DNA of 64,000 bases, taken from the NCBI RefSeq assembly GCF_900116895.1, contig NZ_FPCF01000001.1, positions 1,116,001 to 1,180,000 of the forward strand. Reading direction: 5' to 3'. The stretch's first letter is position 1; each line of letters starts with the position of its first letter. This document shows positions 38,062-46,951 of this stretch, in pieces. This DNA comes from Pseudidiomarina donghaiensis (lineage in GTDB: Bacteria; Pseudomonadota; Gammaproteobacteria; Enterobacterales; Alteromonadaceae). The notes beneath the pieces were generated by a model that was not told where the DNA came from, did not search any database, and saw only the letters and a program-made list of their open reading frames with translations. The position numbers were made by a program, and so were the translations under genes.

Positions 38062-39735
38062 TTAATTTCGTTCGTCGGCCGAAGCATCGCGAATGCCACG
38101 AAACTCGTTGCCTTGATACCAATTAGGCCAATCATTGTTATTGGCCAGTTCGTTACCAACCCAATAATATAGCCATAAGTCTTGCTGCACTCCGCGCAAG
38201 TCCCAGCTTGGATCAAACTCATCTGCAGGCTTATGATACGCAACTTTCACGTATTCGGCACGCTTTTGCTGACCATATTCAACACCGAATTCTACATGAT
38301 CATTACCGCCCTTCGCATACAACATTGGTACCCCACGTTTCGCCAGGTTAAAGTGATCTGAACGGTAAAACGAACCCGCTTCAGGGGTTGGCTCTGGGGC
38401 TATGTAGCGTCCTTGTTTTTCAACATATTTAGCCAGGTAGTTCTCCATTTCAGAATTACCATGACCAACCACAACCATGTCTTTCATAGGGCCATACACA
38501 TTCAGAACATCGGTATTTATCCCACCAACGGCTTTACTTAATGGCAGCATCGGGTTATCGGCGTACCAATCGGAGCCAAGTAACCCGCGCTCTTCAGCGG
38601 TAACTAAGACAAACACAATAGAGCGTTCTGGCTGCGGTTGGCTGGCAAAAAATTCAGCCAAAGCCATCACCCCAGCGGTTCCACTGGCATTGTCTTGGGC
38701 ACCATTAAAAATACCATCATCAGGGTTCACTGGGTCTACCCCTAAATGATCCCAATGCGCCATGTAAATAACATGCTCTTCAGGGCGCGATTTGCCTTCA
38801 ATGTAACCAATTAAATTGGGCGATGATAAATAATCAAATTTAGTACGCACCGAAACGTTCATTGAGGTTTTTAACGCTATAGGCTTGAAGTCAGGTTGCT
38901 GGGCAGCGGTTCGCATTTCCGCATAGTTGCTATCTACTAGCGCAAATAACTCATCGGCCTTGCTATCCGTAATCCAACCTTCAATAGCCACGCGGTCCAT
39001 GTTTTTATTTTCACGTGCTAAATCAAAACGCATCGGTGAACCACCGGCAATCACTCCCCAACCATAACCTGCCGGGCCCGTTTCATGAATCACGATTGCC
39101 CCTGCAGCGCCTTGGCGAGCTGCCTCTTCAAATTTGTAGGTCCAACGGCCGTAATAAGTCATGGCTTTGCCATTAAATACTTCAGGATCTTGAGTGTCGT
39201 AGCCTGGGTCGTTCACCAACATCACCACAGTTTTACCTTCAACATCCAAGCCTTCGTAATCATTCCAGCCAAACTCCGGAGCAACGATGCCGTAGCCGAC
39301 AAAAACCATCTCACTGTTCGTCAGTTCGGTTTGCTCTTGTACGCGTGGGCTCCACGCCATCATATCGCGGCGGTATTCAAATGCTTCGAGTTGTTCAGAG
39401 CTGAACGACATATCTGATACTTGGGTTGGAAGCATGCGCACTAGGGGAACCTGCTGCTGATAATTATTTTCTTTAGCGTTGTATGGTTTAAGGCCCCACT
39501 CGCGAAACTTGCCTTCAACAAATTCTACGGTTTTTCGTTCACCCTCAGAGGCTGGCGCTCGCCCTTCAAATTCGTCAGAACTCAAGGTTTGCAAATAATC
39601 TGTATAATTTTCATTAAAACTATATGGGTCAACTGCAGCATAGGCCGCTTGGGTTTGATCTGCCGTTTGCTCGGCAGGGCTGCACGCGACAAGCGAAAGC
39701 CCCGCCATTGCAAACACCAGCAGGTGCTTATTCAT
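38062..39735 (-). CDS. Lipoprotein M28 family aminopeptidase with PA domain
   Basis: 557 residues. The N-terminus (MNKHLLVFAMAGLSLVAC) is a lipoprotein signal with lipobox LVAC. A PA (protease-associated) insert fills about 130-270. The M28 catalytic set is complete: HWD in MAHWDHLG, GAQDNASG, EE in VTAEERGLLGS, Asp in NTDVLN and His in YRSDHFNLAKRGVP. It is likely an outer-membrane-bound aminopeptidase for external peptides. In contrast to the M28 protein at 29165, no zinc ligand is missing. It is followed by a strong terminator, and DUF192 lies 11 bases upstream, so the two are probably one operon. Confidence 0.93.
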   Translation of the reverse strand: MNKHLLVFAMAGLSLVACSPAEQTADQTQAAYAAVDPYSFNENYTDYLQTLSSDEFEGRAPASEGERKTVEFVEGKFREWGLKPYNAKENNYQQQVPLVRMLPTQVSDMSFSSEQLEAFEYRRDMMAWSPRVQEQTELTNSEMVFVGYGIVAPEFGWNDYEGLDVEGKTVVMLVNDPGYDTQDPEVFNGKAMTYYGRWTYKFEEAARQGAAGAIVIHETGPAGYGWGVIAGGSPMRFDLARENKNMDRVAIEGWITDSKADELFALVDSNYAEMRTAAQQPDFKPIALKTSMNVSVRTKFDYLSSPNLIGYIEGKSRPEEHVIYMAHWDHLGVDPVNPDDGIFNGAQDNASGTAGVMALAEFFASQPQPERSIVFVLVTAEERGLLGSDWYADNPMLPLSKAVGGINTDVLNVYGPMKDMVVVGHGNSEMENYLAKYVEKQGRYIAPEPTPEAGSFYRSDHFNLAKRGVPMLYAKGGNDHVEFGVEYGQQKRAEYVKVAYHKPADEFDPSWDLRGVQQDLWLYYWVGNELANNNDWPNWYQGNEFRGIRDASADERN

Positions 39736-39746
39736 GGTGTTCTCCT

Positions 39747-40202
39747 CTAGTTACAGCGTTTGAAGTGACGCCCTTCGTTAATATTATAAGTGTCGAAATA
39801 ACCTTTATTGACTTCCACCGCACTATAGTAATTAACCTGCGGTGGGTATGCTGGGCAGCGATTCGGATCGATACTTGCGCATGGTTCCATGGTAATAATT
39901 TTCACAATTTTCATCTGCTCATCAAGAAACGCGATATCTAGCGGAATAAGCGTACGGTACATCCAAAAACCAGCGTAACCTGGCCGCTCCTCACCATAGG
40001 TAAACCACATTCCGTCGTGCTCAGCTAATTGGTCACGCATCATTAAACCACGTTGACGCAATTCAAAGGTGTCGGCAATTTCCACAGTTATTGAATGTGG
40101 ATGATCGTCAATGCACAACTTCGTTGTCTTTATGCTTGCTTGTGCACAAGCACCAAACAACGCCGTAGCACTCAACATAAAGCAAGCAAGTAAACGTTTC
40201 AT
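39747..40202 (-). CDS. DUF192 family exported protein
   Basis: 151 residues with a Sec signal peptide (LLACFMLSATALFGACA; the AC at the end could also be read as a lipobox GAC, weakly). The DUF192 core is clear: RQRGLMMRDQLAEHDGMWFTYGEE, GFWMYRTLIPLDIAFLDEQMKIV and PCPxxxCPxYPP-type cysteines (MEPCASIDPNRCPAYPP). Function of the family is unknown. It is 11 bases upstream of the M28 lipoprotein gene. Confidence 0.9.
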   Translation of the reverse strand: MKRLLACFMLSATALFGACAQASIKTTKLCIDDHPHSITVEIADTFELRQRGLMMRDQLAEHDGMWFTYGEERPGYAGFWMYRTLIPLDIAFLDEQMKIVKIITMEPCASIDPNRCPAYPPQVNYYSAVEVNKGYFDTYNINEGRHFKRCN

Positions 40203-40270
40203 GGCTACAACCTAACTGTTTCAAAAATAAGATGACTTAGTATGGCGCGATTAGACACAGAAAAAAAGAC

Positions 40271-40296
40271 AAAAAAAGCCCCCAACCAAGGGGGCT
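40271..40296 (-). terminator. Intrinsic terminator of the DUF4382 gene
   Basis: Minus-strand stem AGCCCCC (arms 40290-40296 and 40277-40283) with a 6-base loop, followed by T7 (plus-strand A-run 40271-40277). It lies 19 bases after the stop at 40315. Confidence 0.9.
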
Positions 40297-40314
40297 AACG
40301 GGAGAGACACATAA

Positions 40315-41280
40315 TTACTCAAATGTTATGGTCGTTGTTTCACCTTCAGTGCCAATTGTCACGTTTTGGGTGCTGATAAAATCAATGACATCGTCAGCTT
40401 CAGGATCATCTTCGGTAGTACATGACCAAGCGGCTGTGTAATCGCCAGAAGCTAAATAACCTACTTCGAAGTTATATGCTGTCGCGCCATCAAAGTAAGC
40501 CGTGGTTGCCGTATAGGGTTCTTCTTCCTCACTACCACCGAAGTCAGCAAGTGTCGCGGCATCCAAATCAGCACCTTGATAGAAATACACCGTTGCGACT
40601 GGCGTCGAGATATCCGCTGGAGCCACAGTACACTCGTTTTCAATCAGTAACGCCTCGGCGATAGAACCTTCAACATGACCAATTGTCATATTATCCACAA
40701 TTCGCACACCTCGTGGCTTCAGGAAGTACCCGGCTTGCCCCACAGGATTGACTAAAGCTTGACGCAAGTCGAACTCTACTGTGTAGGCCACGTTACCGCC
40801 GGCATCTAGTGTAAAGCTGTCGAACTTCAGTTCATTAGATGGCACTGACAACGGAATACGTTCTTCACCAATAAGAACATACGAACCCTCAGCCATTTCT
40901 AAACGCAATTGGCTATAGTTTCCAGCCGGCACTTCGACGCCAGAAAGCAAGTTTTCAGAGGCTGAACCGGTAAACTCAAGCAAGTTAATACCGCGCGTAT
41001 TGGCAATAACATCGCCGTTGGCATCGGTACACACATCGTTTGCTTCAATGGTATTGGTGTCTTCGCCAATCGTAAATGTCTGGTTTCCTTCGCTGTTACC
41101 AACCAGCTCGATACTATGGAAGCAAGCCCAAACTTCATCAGCTGCATCAACAGGAGCATCACTGACCCCAAGGGTAAACATAGCGGTGTTGGGTTCATCA
41201 TCGGAAGAGCCGCAGGCGGTAACCAAAGTCGTTGCCGCTAGCGCTGCTGCAACGGTCGTAAATTTATTGAATTTCAACAT
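40315..41280 (-). CDS. DUF4382 domain lipoprotein
   Basis: 321 residues, lipoprotein signal with lipobox VTAC (LAATTLVTACGSSDDE), then a DUF4382 beta-sandwich (about 35-195: FTLGVSDAPVDAADEVWACFHSIEL, INLLEFTGSASENLLSGVEVPAGNYSQLRL, FLKPRGVRIV). A second, acidic domain (about 200-321) has SEEEEPYT and repeated TAxW/TTE segments; it resembles a carboxypeptidase-regulatory-like beta domain but is not assignable. Three or four cysteines may form disulfides. It is very acidic, as in halophilic or marine surface proteins. Function unknown. Confidence 0.88.
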   Translation of the reverse strand: MLKFNKFTTVAAALAATTLVTACGSSDDEPNTAMFTLGVSDAPVDAADEVWACFHSIELVGNSEGNQTFTIGEDTNTIEANDVCTDANGDVIANTRGINLLEFTGSASENLLSGVEVPAGNYSQLRLEMAEGSYVLIGEERIPLSVPSNELKFDSFTLDAGGNVAYTVEFDLRQALVNPVGQAGYFLKPRGVRIVDNMTIGHVEGSIAEALLIENECTVAPADISTPVATVYFYQGADLDAATLADFGGSEEEEPYTATTAYFDGATAYNFEVGYLASGDYTAAWSCTTEDDPEADDVIDFISTQNVTIGTEGETTTITFE

Positions 41281-41397
41281 AAAACACCCTCTGTGTTATG
41301 AAACTTGCAGTAGTTATAGCAAACTGAAATAGCATTACGAGGGGATTTACTTGAGCTTAACGAAATGACGAATTCAGCAATCCAAGAATACTGTATA

Positions 41398-41430
41398 AAT
41401 AAGCTTCACTTAGGTTAATTCAAGCTTATT
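41398..41430. promoter_or_regulatory. Inverted repeat upstream of the YvcK-like gene
   Basis: AATAAGCTT (41398-41406) and AAGCTTATT (41422-41430) with a 15-base spacer, inside the 236-base divergent gap 41281-41516. TATAAA at 41394-41399 overlaps its left end and could be a -10 box on the plus strand, though no matching -35 was found. It may be an operator; nothing else was recognised in this gap. Confidence 0.4.
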
Positions 41431-41516
41431 AAGTACTGATTTACATAGATCAAGCGTTGATTGTGTATGACTTAGCGCTTAAAGTAGCAACATCAAAACA
41501 ACATAGTTAGCAAACC

Positions 41517-42452
41517 ATGACCGAACATTTGGTTCAATTATCAATACCGCGACCGAACTCTCACGCTATCGCACAGCTAAAATGCGTTACTGCCATTGGT
41601 GGTGGTCATGGCCTCGGTCGTGTTCTCTCTACCCTGTCATTTTTAGAACGCCGTCTCATTGGTATTGTCGCCACAACCGATGACGGCGGCGCTAGCGGGA
41701 AATTACGCCGCAGCCATGACTGTATTGCTTGGGGCGATATACGTAATTGTCTCTCGCAGTTGGCGCAACAGCCATTAGCGGCCGATGTGCTGAATTATCG
41801 TTTCGAATCTGAGCACGAGTTACATGGGCATAATTTGGGCAATTTGATTTTATACACATTGGATCAAGTCAGTGCCCGGCCGTTAGACGGTATTCAATTA
41901 TTAAGCCGTTTGCTTAATATCAATACACGTTTGTTACCCATGTCAGAAATGCCCGTTGACTTAGTGGCATCAACCCATGATGGCTTGGAATGTTTTGGTG
42001 AGCTGCATGTCGACGGCTTGTTACATATGCCGCAAAAACTTGCGTTATCACACCCTGTGGTTGCAACCCCCGAAGCACTGGCTCACATTCGCCGTAGCGA
42101 ATTAATTATTCTCGGGCCTGGCAGCTTCCTTACATCGGTGATGCCGCCGCTTTTGGTCAACGAATTTGTGCAAACCATCGCAGCAGCCACCGCACCTGTC
42201 ATTTTTATTGATAATCTAGCACCTGAGCATAGCCCTGCAGGGGAAATGCCTATTAGCCAGCGCTTAGAATGGATGAACCAGCAACTCGGCGAACCCTTAG
42301 TCGATGCAGTGATCACTAATCGTCCTGACGCTCATTTAAAGTTACCTGTGTTTGATCATGTCAGCGCCACTGCAGACGCACCGCACCGCCATGATTCAAG
42401 CTCTTTATTGGCAGCATTGAATGCCGCGGTTACCTATTTTTTGAAGGATTAA
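41517..42452 (+). CDS. ybhK: YvcK/YbhK-like protein (CofD fold)
   Basis: 311 residues of the family with B. subtilis YvcK (gluconeogenesis factor, binds UDP-GlcNAc) and E. coli YbhK, which has the 2-phospho-L-lactate transferase fold. Visible are the N-terminal glycine motif TAIGGGHGLGRVLSTL, the ATTDDGGASGKLRR loop, DIRNCLSQLA, ELHGHNLGNLIL, and IILGPGSFLTSVMPPLL. The enzymatic activity, if any, is not established. The last base is two before the M14 peptidase gene, so the two are translated from one transcript. Confidence 0.9.
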   Translation: MTEHLVQLSIPRPNSHAIAQLKCVTAIGGGHGLGRVLSTLSFLERRLIGIVATTDDGGASGKLRRSHDCIAWGDIRNCLSQLAQQPLAADVLNYRFESEHELHGHNLGNLILYTLDQVSARPLDGIQLLSRLLNINTRLLPMSEMPVDLVASTHDGLECFGELHVDGLLHMPQKLALSHPVVATPEALAHIRRSELIILGPGSFLTSVMPPLLVNEFVQTIAAATAPVIFIDNLAPEHSPAGEMPISQRLEWMNQQLGEPLVDAVITNRPDAHLKLPVFDHVSATADAPHRHDSSSLLAALNAAVTYFLKD

Positions 42453-42454
42453 TC

Positions 42455-45172
42455 ATGCAGTTTAAAACACGCATTGCTCACGCCATCGTCGGCGCGCTGT
42501 TGACGGGCACGCTGTTGCATAGCGCACCAACCTATGCAACAGAACTATCGGCAGTTGAAACTCAGCAGGTGAATGCTCAGCAAGCACAAGCATTAGGGTT
42601 AGCGGTACCCTACTCAGCTAAGGTTCCTACTATTGAAAGTGTGCTTGGCTATCCGGCAGCATCACGAATTAGCAGCCCAGCAGCCATTGAGGCCTATTTT
42701 GTAAAATTAGCGGAACAATTCCCAGCGCAAGTAAAGTTAAACTATTACGGCAAGTCATGGGAAGGTCGAAACCTCTACTATGTGGCCATATCTAGTGCTG
42801 AAAACATGGCTGCCTTTGCCAACTTCCAACGCGGTATGCAACAGCTAAGCGCTGCGGATAAAACCAGTGCTCAGCAAGCCAATAAATTAATAGCAGAACT
42901 ACCAGCAAGTGTTTGGCTATCATATGGCGTGCACGGAAATGAAATTTCATCTCCTGAAGCAGCCATGTTAACGGCCTATCATTTATTAGCCGCTGAAGAT
43001 GAACAAACCGCCAGCTATTTGAACAACGCCGTAGTGTTTATTGATCCGGTACAAAATCCAGACGGTCGTTCGCGTTTTGTCTCGCGCTATTACATGACAG
43101 CAGGCCTAGAACACAGCGCCGATCGCCATTCTGCAGAGCACAACGAACCCTGGCCTAGTGGTCGTTCAAATCATTACTTGTTTGACTTGAATCGTGATTG
43201 GATTGCCCTGACGCAACCTGAAATTAGCGGTCAAGTTGAAGCGCTATTAGAAAATATGCCATTGGTCTTTGTTGATTTGCACGAAATGGGCGGTGACAGC
43301 AGTTACTACTTTACCCCAGAAGCCGATCCTTATAACCCGCTTATCACCAAGAAACAGCGCGAAACCTTGTGGTACATCGGTGAAAACAACGCACAGTGGT
43401 TCGATGAACGCGGTTATGACTACTTTACTCGCGAAATTTTTGATGCCTTCTACCCGGGTTACGGCGCCAGCTGGCCGCTTTATCACGGCAGTATTTCAAT
43501 GACCTATGAAATGGCTTCGGCTCGTGGTCATGTTTTTCGCACCAAAGATGGCGACATTCTTACCTATGGGGACGGCGTGCAGCGTCACTTCGTAGCCTCC
43601 ATTGCCACCATTGAAGCCGTGGCCCAACAACGCCAACAACTGCTGAAAAATTTTTGGGACTATCGTAATCAAGGTATTGAAGCCGGTAGCGACAGTAAAC
43701 AACGTGTTTATTTATTTGCTGGGCAACAAGATCCCGCCGCCACACAGCGTTTAGCCGGTTTGTTAACACGCCATGGCGTGCAAGTTCAGCAAGCCAAAGA
43801 AGCGTTTTCGGCATGCGGCGTGAAATACCCCGCCGGTAGCTTCTGGGTCGACACAGCACAGCCCGCGCACTATATGGCGCGCACATTGTTGGATAAAAAC
43901 ATCGCCATGGATGATAAGTTCATTGCCGAACAAGAACGCTTGCGGGCTAATAATTTGCCCGACCAAATTTATGATGTGACCGCTTGGTCACTGCCGTTGA
44001 TGTTTAACCTTGACTATCAAACCTGTAGCCGTGTACCGCGTGCCGAAAACCAGTTAGCTACCGAGCAGTTAGTCAAACCCGGCACAGTGCTCAATGCTGA
44101 CGCGGAAGTTGGTTACATTGTGCCTTGGGGCGACATGAATGCGGGGCGGTTTTTAACTGAAGCCTTGCGCGCAGGTTTAACTGTGAAGCGCACTGACCTT
44201 GCCTTTACGCATAAAAATAAACAGCGCTACCCAGCCGGTAGTTTGATATTAACCCATGCTCAGAACGCTCATTTAACGGCTGCCGTGCAAAAAATTGCGT
44301 TAAGTTCTGGTGCCACCGTGCACGGTGTTGACAGCAGCTGGGTGACTGATGGCCCCAACTTTGGTTCTAATAACGTCAAATTGGTTCATGCGCCAAACAT
44401 TGTCATGCTGTGGGATGAACCTGTGTCGAGCTTAAACGCCGGGCATTCACGTTATGTCATTGAACAACAGTTTGGTTACCCAGTGACCGCCATGCGGGCA
44501 GCACAACTCTCGCGTGCAGACCTCTCACATTATCAAGTACTTATTCTGCCGAGCACCTATGGAAGCCTAAGCTCTGCGCTCGGCGAAAATGGCGAAGCCA
44601 ATGTCAAAAAATGGGTTGAAAATGGCGGGGTCTTAATAACCTTTGGCAACGCGACCGAGTGGGCGGTGCAGTCGGTCCTACTCAATAGCGCACTGGAGCG
44701 CGTTATCAATGAAAATCCACAAGGCCACGGTAGCGAGAAAAAAGTCGACGGTTTGTTGATAAAATCAAAAGCCGAGCACATGCATTATATTACGCCAGAC
44801 GCTGCTGACCCATATTGGACCGCAGGCGTGTTGACCAACCTGGATGTTGACCTTGAGCATTGGCTAAGTGCCGGTGTGCAGCCAAACTTAATCAGTGTAA
44901 CGGTTGGTAACCAAATTTACCGACCACTGAGTATTGAGCACGGCCGAAATATTGTCAGCTACAGCAAAGATGTGCTTGCGAGCGGCTATTTATGGGAAGA
45001 AAACCAACAGCAACTCGCCTATAAGCCGTTCTTAATGTGGCAACCACGTCAGCGTGGCATGGTTATTAGCTTTACCCAAGAACCGACTTATCGTGCTTAT
45101 TTAGACGGTTTAAACCTGTTGTTGTTAAATGCAATATTTGGTGGCGCTGCACACGCAACGCCACTGCGTTAA
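42455..45172 (+). CDS. Large exported M14 family zinc carboxypeptidase
   Basis: 905 residues. Signal peptide about 1-29 (APTYA-TEL). The M14 catalytic domain (about 60-390) has HxxE at His160 and Glu163 (VHGNEISS), the third zinc ligand His276 (FVDLHEMGG), the substrate Asn-Arg pair in LFDLNRDW, and Glu352 (MTYEMASA) as the general base. A long C-terminal part contains a class-I glutamine-amidotransferase-like Rossmann segment (VMLWDEPVSSLN, QVLILPSTYGS) of the sort found in large bacterial M14 proteins. It probably acts in the periplasm or outside on peptides, and is translated closely behind ybhK. Confidence 0.92.
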   Translation: MQFKTRIAHAIVGALLTGTLLHSAPTYATELSAVETQQVNAQQAQALGLAVPYSAKVPTIESVLGYPAASRISSPAAIEAYFVKLAEQFPAQVKLNYYGKSWEGRNLYYVAISSAENMAAFANFQRGMQQLSAADKTSAQQANKLIAELPASVWLSYGVHGNEISSPEAAMLTAYHLLAAEDEQTASYLNNAVVFIDPVQNPDGRSRFVSRYYMTAGLEHSADRHSAEHNEPWPSGRSNHYLFDLNRDWIALTQPEISGQVEALLENMPLVFVDLHEMGGDSSYYFTPEADPYNPLITKKQRETLWYIGENNAQWFDERGYDYFTREIFDAFYPGYGASWPLYHGSISMTYEMASARGHVFRTKDGDILTYGDGVQRHFVASIATIEAVAQQRQQLLKNFWDYRNQGIEAGSDSKQRVYLFAGQQDPAATQRLAGLLTRHGVQVQQAKEAFSACGVKYPAGSFWVDTAQPAHYMARTLLDKNIAMDDKFIAEQERLRANNLPDQIYDVTAWSLPLMFNLDYQTCSRVPRAENQLATEQLVKPGTVLNADAEVGYIVPWGDMNAGRFLTEALRAGLTVKRTDLAFTHKNKQRYPAGSLILTHAQNAHLTAAVQKIALSSGATVHGVDSSWVTDGPNFGSNNVKLVHAPNIVMLWDEPVSSLNAGHSRYVIEQQFGYPVTAMRAAQLSRADLSHYQVLILPSTYGSLSSALGENGEANVKKWVENGGVLITFGNATEWAVQSVLLNSALERVINENPQGHGSEKKVDGLLIKSKAEHMHYITPDAADPYWTAGVLTNLDVDLEHWLSAGVQPNLISVTVGNQIYRPLSIEHGRNIVSYSKDVLASGYLWEENQQQLAYKPFLMWQPRQRGMVISFTQEPTYRAYLDGLNLLLLNAIFGGAAHATPLR

Positions 45173-45179
45173 GGCCGCG

Positions 45180-45764
45180 TTATTTGTCGGCGCCAATGCG
45201 AGAAGCAACGGCGCCACGTTGATCTTTATATTTTGCGTCTTTACGACTGCTGTACGGGCGCAAACAATCTTCATCAAGTAATTCAAAACTTAACGCACCA
45301 ATTTTCATCAGTGGCCGCAAGGCTAACGGCAATTTGCCACTGTTAAAGAACTCCAGCACCACCTGCCCTGACCAACCCGGATCAATACGGTGTGCGGTCA
45401 CATGTACCATGAGCCCTAAGCGCGCGAGCGACGAACGCCCATCAAGCCAACCGACCATATTACTCGGTAACGTCACTGACTCGTGGGTGACTGCCAACGC
45501 GAATTCACCTGGATGAATAAAAAACGCTTGATCAGGCGTCAATACAATCGGGTCACTCATCACGTTATTGATTGCGTGATCAATGTCTTCTCGCGGGCCG
45601 CTAATATCAATATATGCCGCAGCATGATCTTGTAATACACGAAACTCATTGCCGAGGTGAATATCAACCGTCACACCGCTGACATCTTCCGGCACTGGGC
45701 GCGGATCTAGTACAATGCGTCCATCATCTAAATAGCTTTCTATTTGTCCATCGGTTAATCGCAT
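45180..45764 (-). CDS. dcd: dCTP deaminase
   Basis: Deaminates dCTP to dUTP, the main source of dUMP for thymidylate in gammaproteobacteria. 194 residues (E. coli 193). Family marks are [34 protein letters not shown], the catalytic Glu and surroundings in [17 protein letters not shown], and [19 protein letters not shown] at the C-terminus. It lies 16 bases behind apbC in the same direction; apbC-dcd next to divergent metG is also the E. coli neighbourhood. Confidence 0.97.
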   Translation of the reverse strand: MRLTDGQIESYLDDGRIVLDPRPVPEDVSGVTVDIHLGNEFRVLQDHAAAYIDISGPREDIDHAINNVMSDPIVLTPDQAFFIHPGEFALAVTHESVTLPSNMVGWLDGRSSLARLGLMVHVTAHRIDPGWSGQVVLEFFNSGKLPLALRPLMKIGALSFELLDEDCLRPYSSRKDAKYKDQRGAVASRIGADK

Positions 45765-45780
45765 ACCACCACTCTCTTCA

Positions 45781-46809
45781 TTATTGTTTGGTTTGCTGTT
45801 GGGCTTGCGTATAAAGCTCTATGGCTAATTGCTGTGCACTGTTGCGCATCATAACACTCAATTCATGCTCTGGCTCTGCACTTTGCAGCGGCTTACCACA
45901 ATCTAACCCAGCTCGAATACGGCTATCAAGCGGCCATTGACCTAACAACGGAACCTGTTCCCGACGTGCTACTTCGAGACCGCCTTCGCTACCAAAAATA
46001 GCATCCTGGTGACCGCACGCAGAACATGTGTAATAACTCATATTCTCAATAAGCCCGGTAATTGGCACGCCCACCTTGCGAAACATAGTAATGCCCTTTT
46101 CCGCATCGGCTAAAGCGACAGTTTGCGGCGTGGTCACTACAACCGCACCGGTAATTGGCAACTTTTGCGCAAAGGTTAGCTGAATATCGCCTGTACCCGG
46201 CGGCATATCAACAATTAAATAATCTAACCGTGGCCACTTGGTGTCACGAAACAATTGCTGCAACGCGGCACTCGCCATTGGTCCACGCCAAATAGCAGCA
46301 TCTTTGGTATCGGTAAGGTACCCTAACGAGCTTGCCCAAATACCATGACGCTGATGCGGGATCATTTTCTGCTGTGCATTTATTTCCAATTTTTCTTCTT
46401 GGCCGCCTAGCATGGTTGGCAAGGAAGGCCCATACACATCAGCATCGAGAATACCCACATTGGCACCAAGTTGGTGTAAGGCTAAGGCCAACTGCACACT
46501 GACAGACGACTTACCTACCCCGCCCTTACCCGAGGAAACCACAATCACGTTGCCAAAGGTCATGGGTAATTCGGGTTGCGAGTTCGGTAGCTTCTCTACG
46601 GCAACACGCAGTTGCCAGTTATAGGCACCAAGCGTTTTATCGGCTTTGAGCGGTTCAAGCATGCCTTCACTAGCAGCAAATGGTAGCGTTAACACCGCTT
46701 GGTTTTCGTCCACCGTCACCCAGCTTGCCGGAACCGGCATGTTTAAGCCTGGTAAACGAATGTGCTCTAGTGCTTTTTGCCAATCTTTCGACTTGAATAA
46801 CCCAAACAT
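45781..46809 (-). CDS. apbC: Iron-sulfur cluster carrier protein ApbC (Mrp)
   Basis: P-loop ATPase that binds and transfers a [4Fe-4S] cluster, 342 residues. An N-terminal DUF59-like segment is reduced (about 1-85). The deviant Walker A is [13 protein letters not shown], the switch motifs are [15 protein letters not shown] and [15 protein letters not shown], and the cluster-binding CxxC is in [15 protein letters not shown]. Divergent from metG, the two starts are 142 bases apart. Confidence 0.96.
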   Translation of the reverse strand: MFGLFKSKDWQKALEHIRLPGLNMPVPASWVTVDENQAVLTLPFAASEGMLEPLKADKTLGAYNWQLRVAVEKLPNSQPELPMTFGNVIVVSSGKGGVGKSSVSVQLALALHQLGANVGILDADVYGPSLPTMLGGQEEKLEINAQQKMIPHQRHGIWASSLGYLTDTKDAAIWRGPMASAALQQLFRDTKWPRLDYLIVDMPPGTGDIQLTFAQKLPITGAVVVTTPQTVALADAEKGITMFRKVGVPITGLIENMSYYTCSACGHQDAIFGSEGGLEVARREQVPLLGQWPLDSRIRAGLDCGKPLQSAEPEHELSVMMRNSAQQLAIELYTQAQQQTKQ

Positions 46810-46859
46810 TTTATTCTCCGCTGACGTGAGGAAATAACGACTCTAAAACGTGGCATGAA

Positions 46860-46885
46860 AGCCGCATGATACGGACACTGCGGCT
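46860..46885. promoter_or_regulatory. Small inverted repeat between apbC and metG
   Basis: AGCCGCA (46860-46866) with TGCGGCT (46879-46885), a 12-base spacer, in the 142-base divergent region. It could be a hairpin in the metG leader or an operator. No promoter hexamers were resolved around it. Confidence 0.3.
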
Positions 46886-46951
46886 AGATTGCTAGCGCTG
46901 ATTCAGGTACACTTCAAGGCTTTCAGAAACTCGAATTTAATGGAACGATTC

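Noticed and set aside
38477-38749. Antisense frames opposite the M28 lipoprotein gene, and similar ones opposite rpsA, aroA, gyrA and rarA
   Set aside because: They mirror the codon bias of the true genes on the other strand, and lack ribosome-binding sites and family features.
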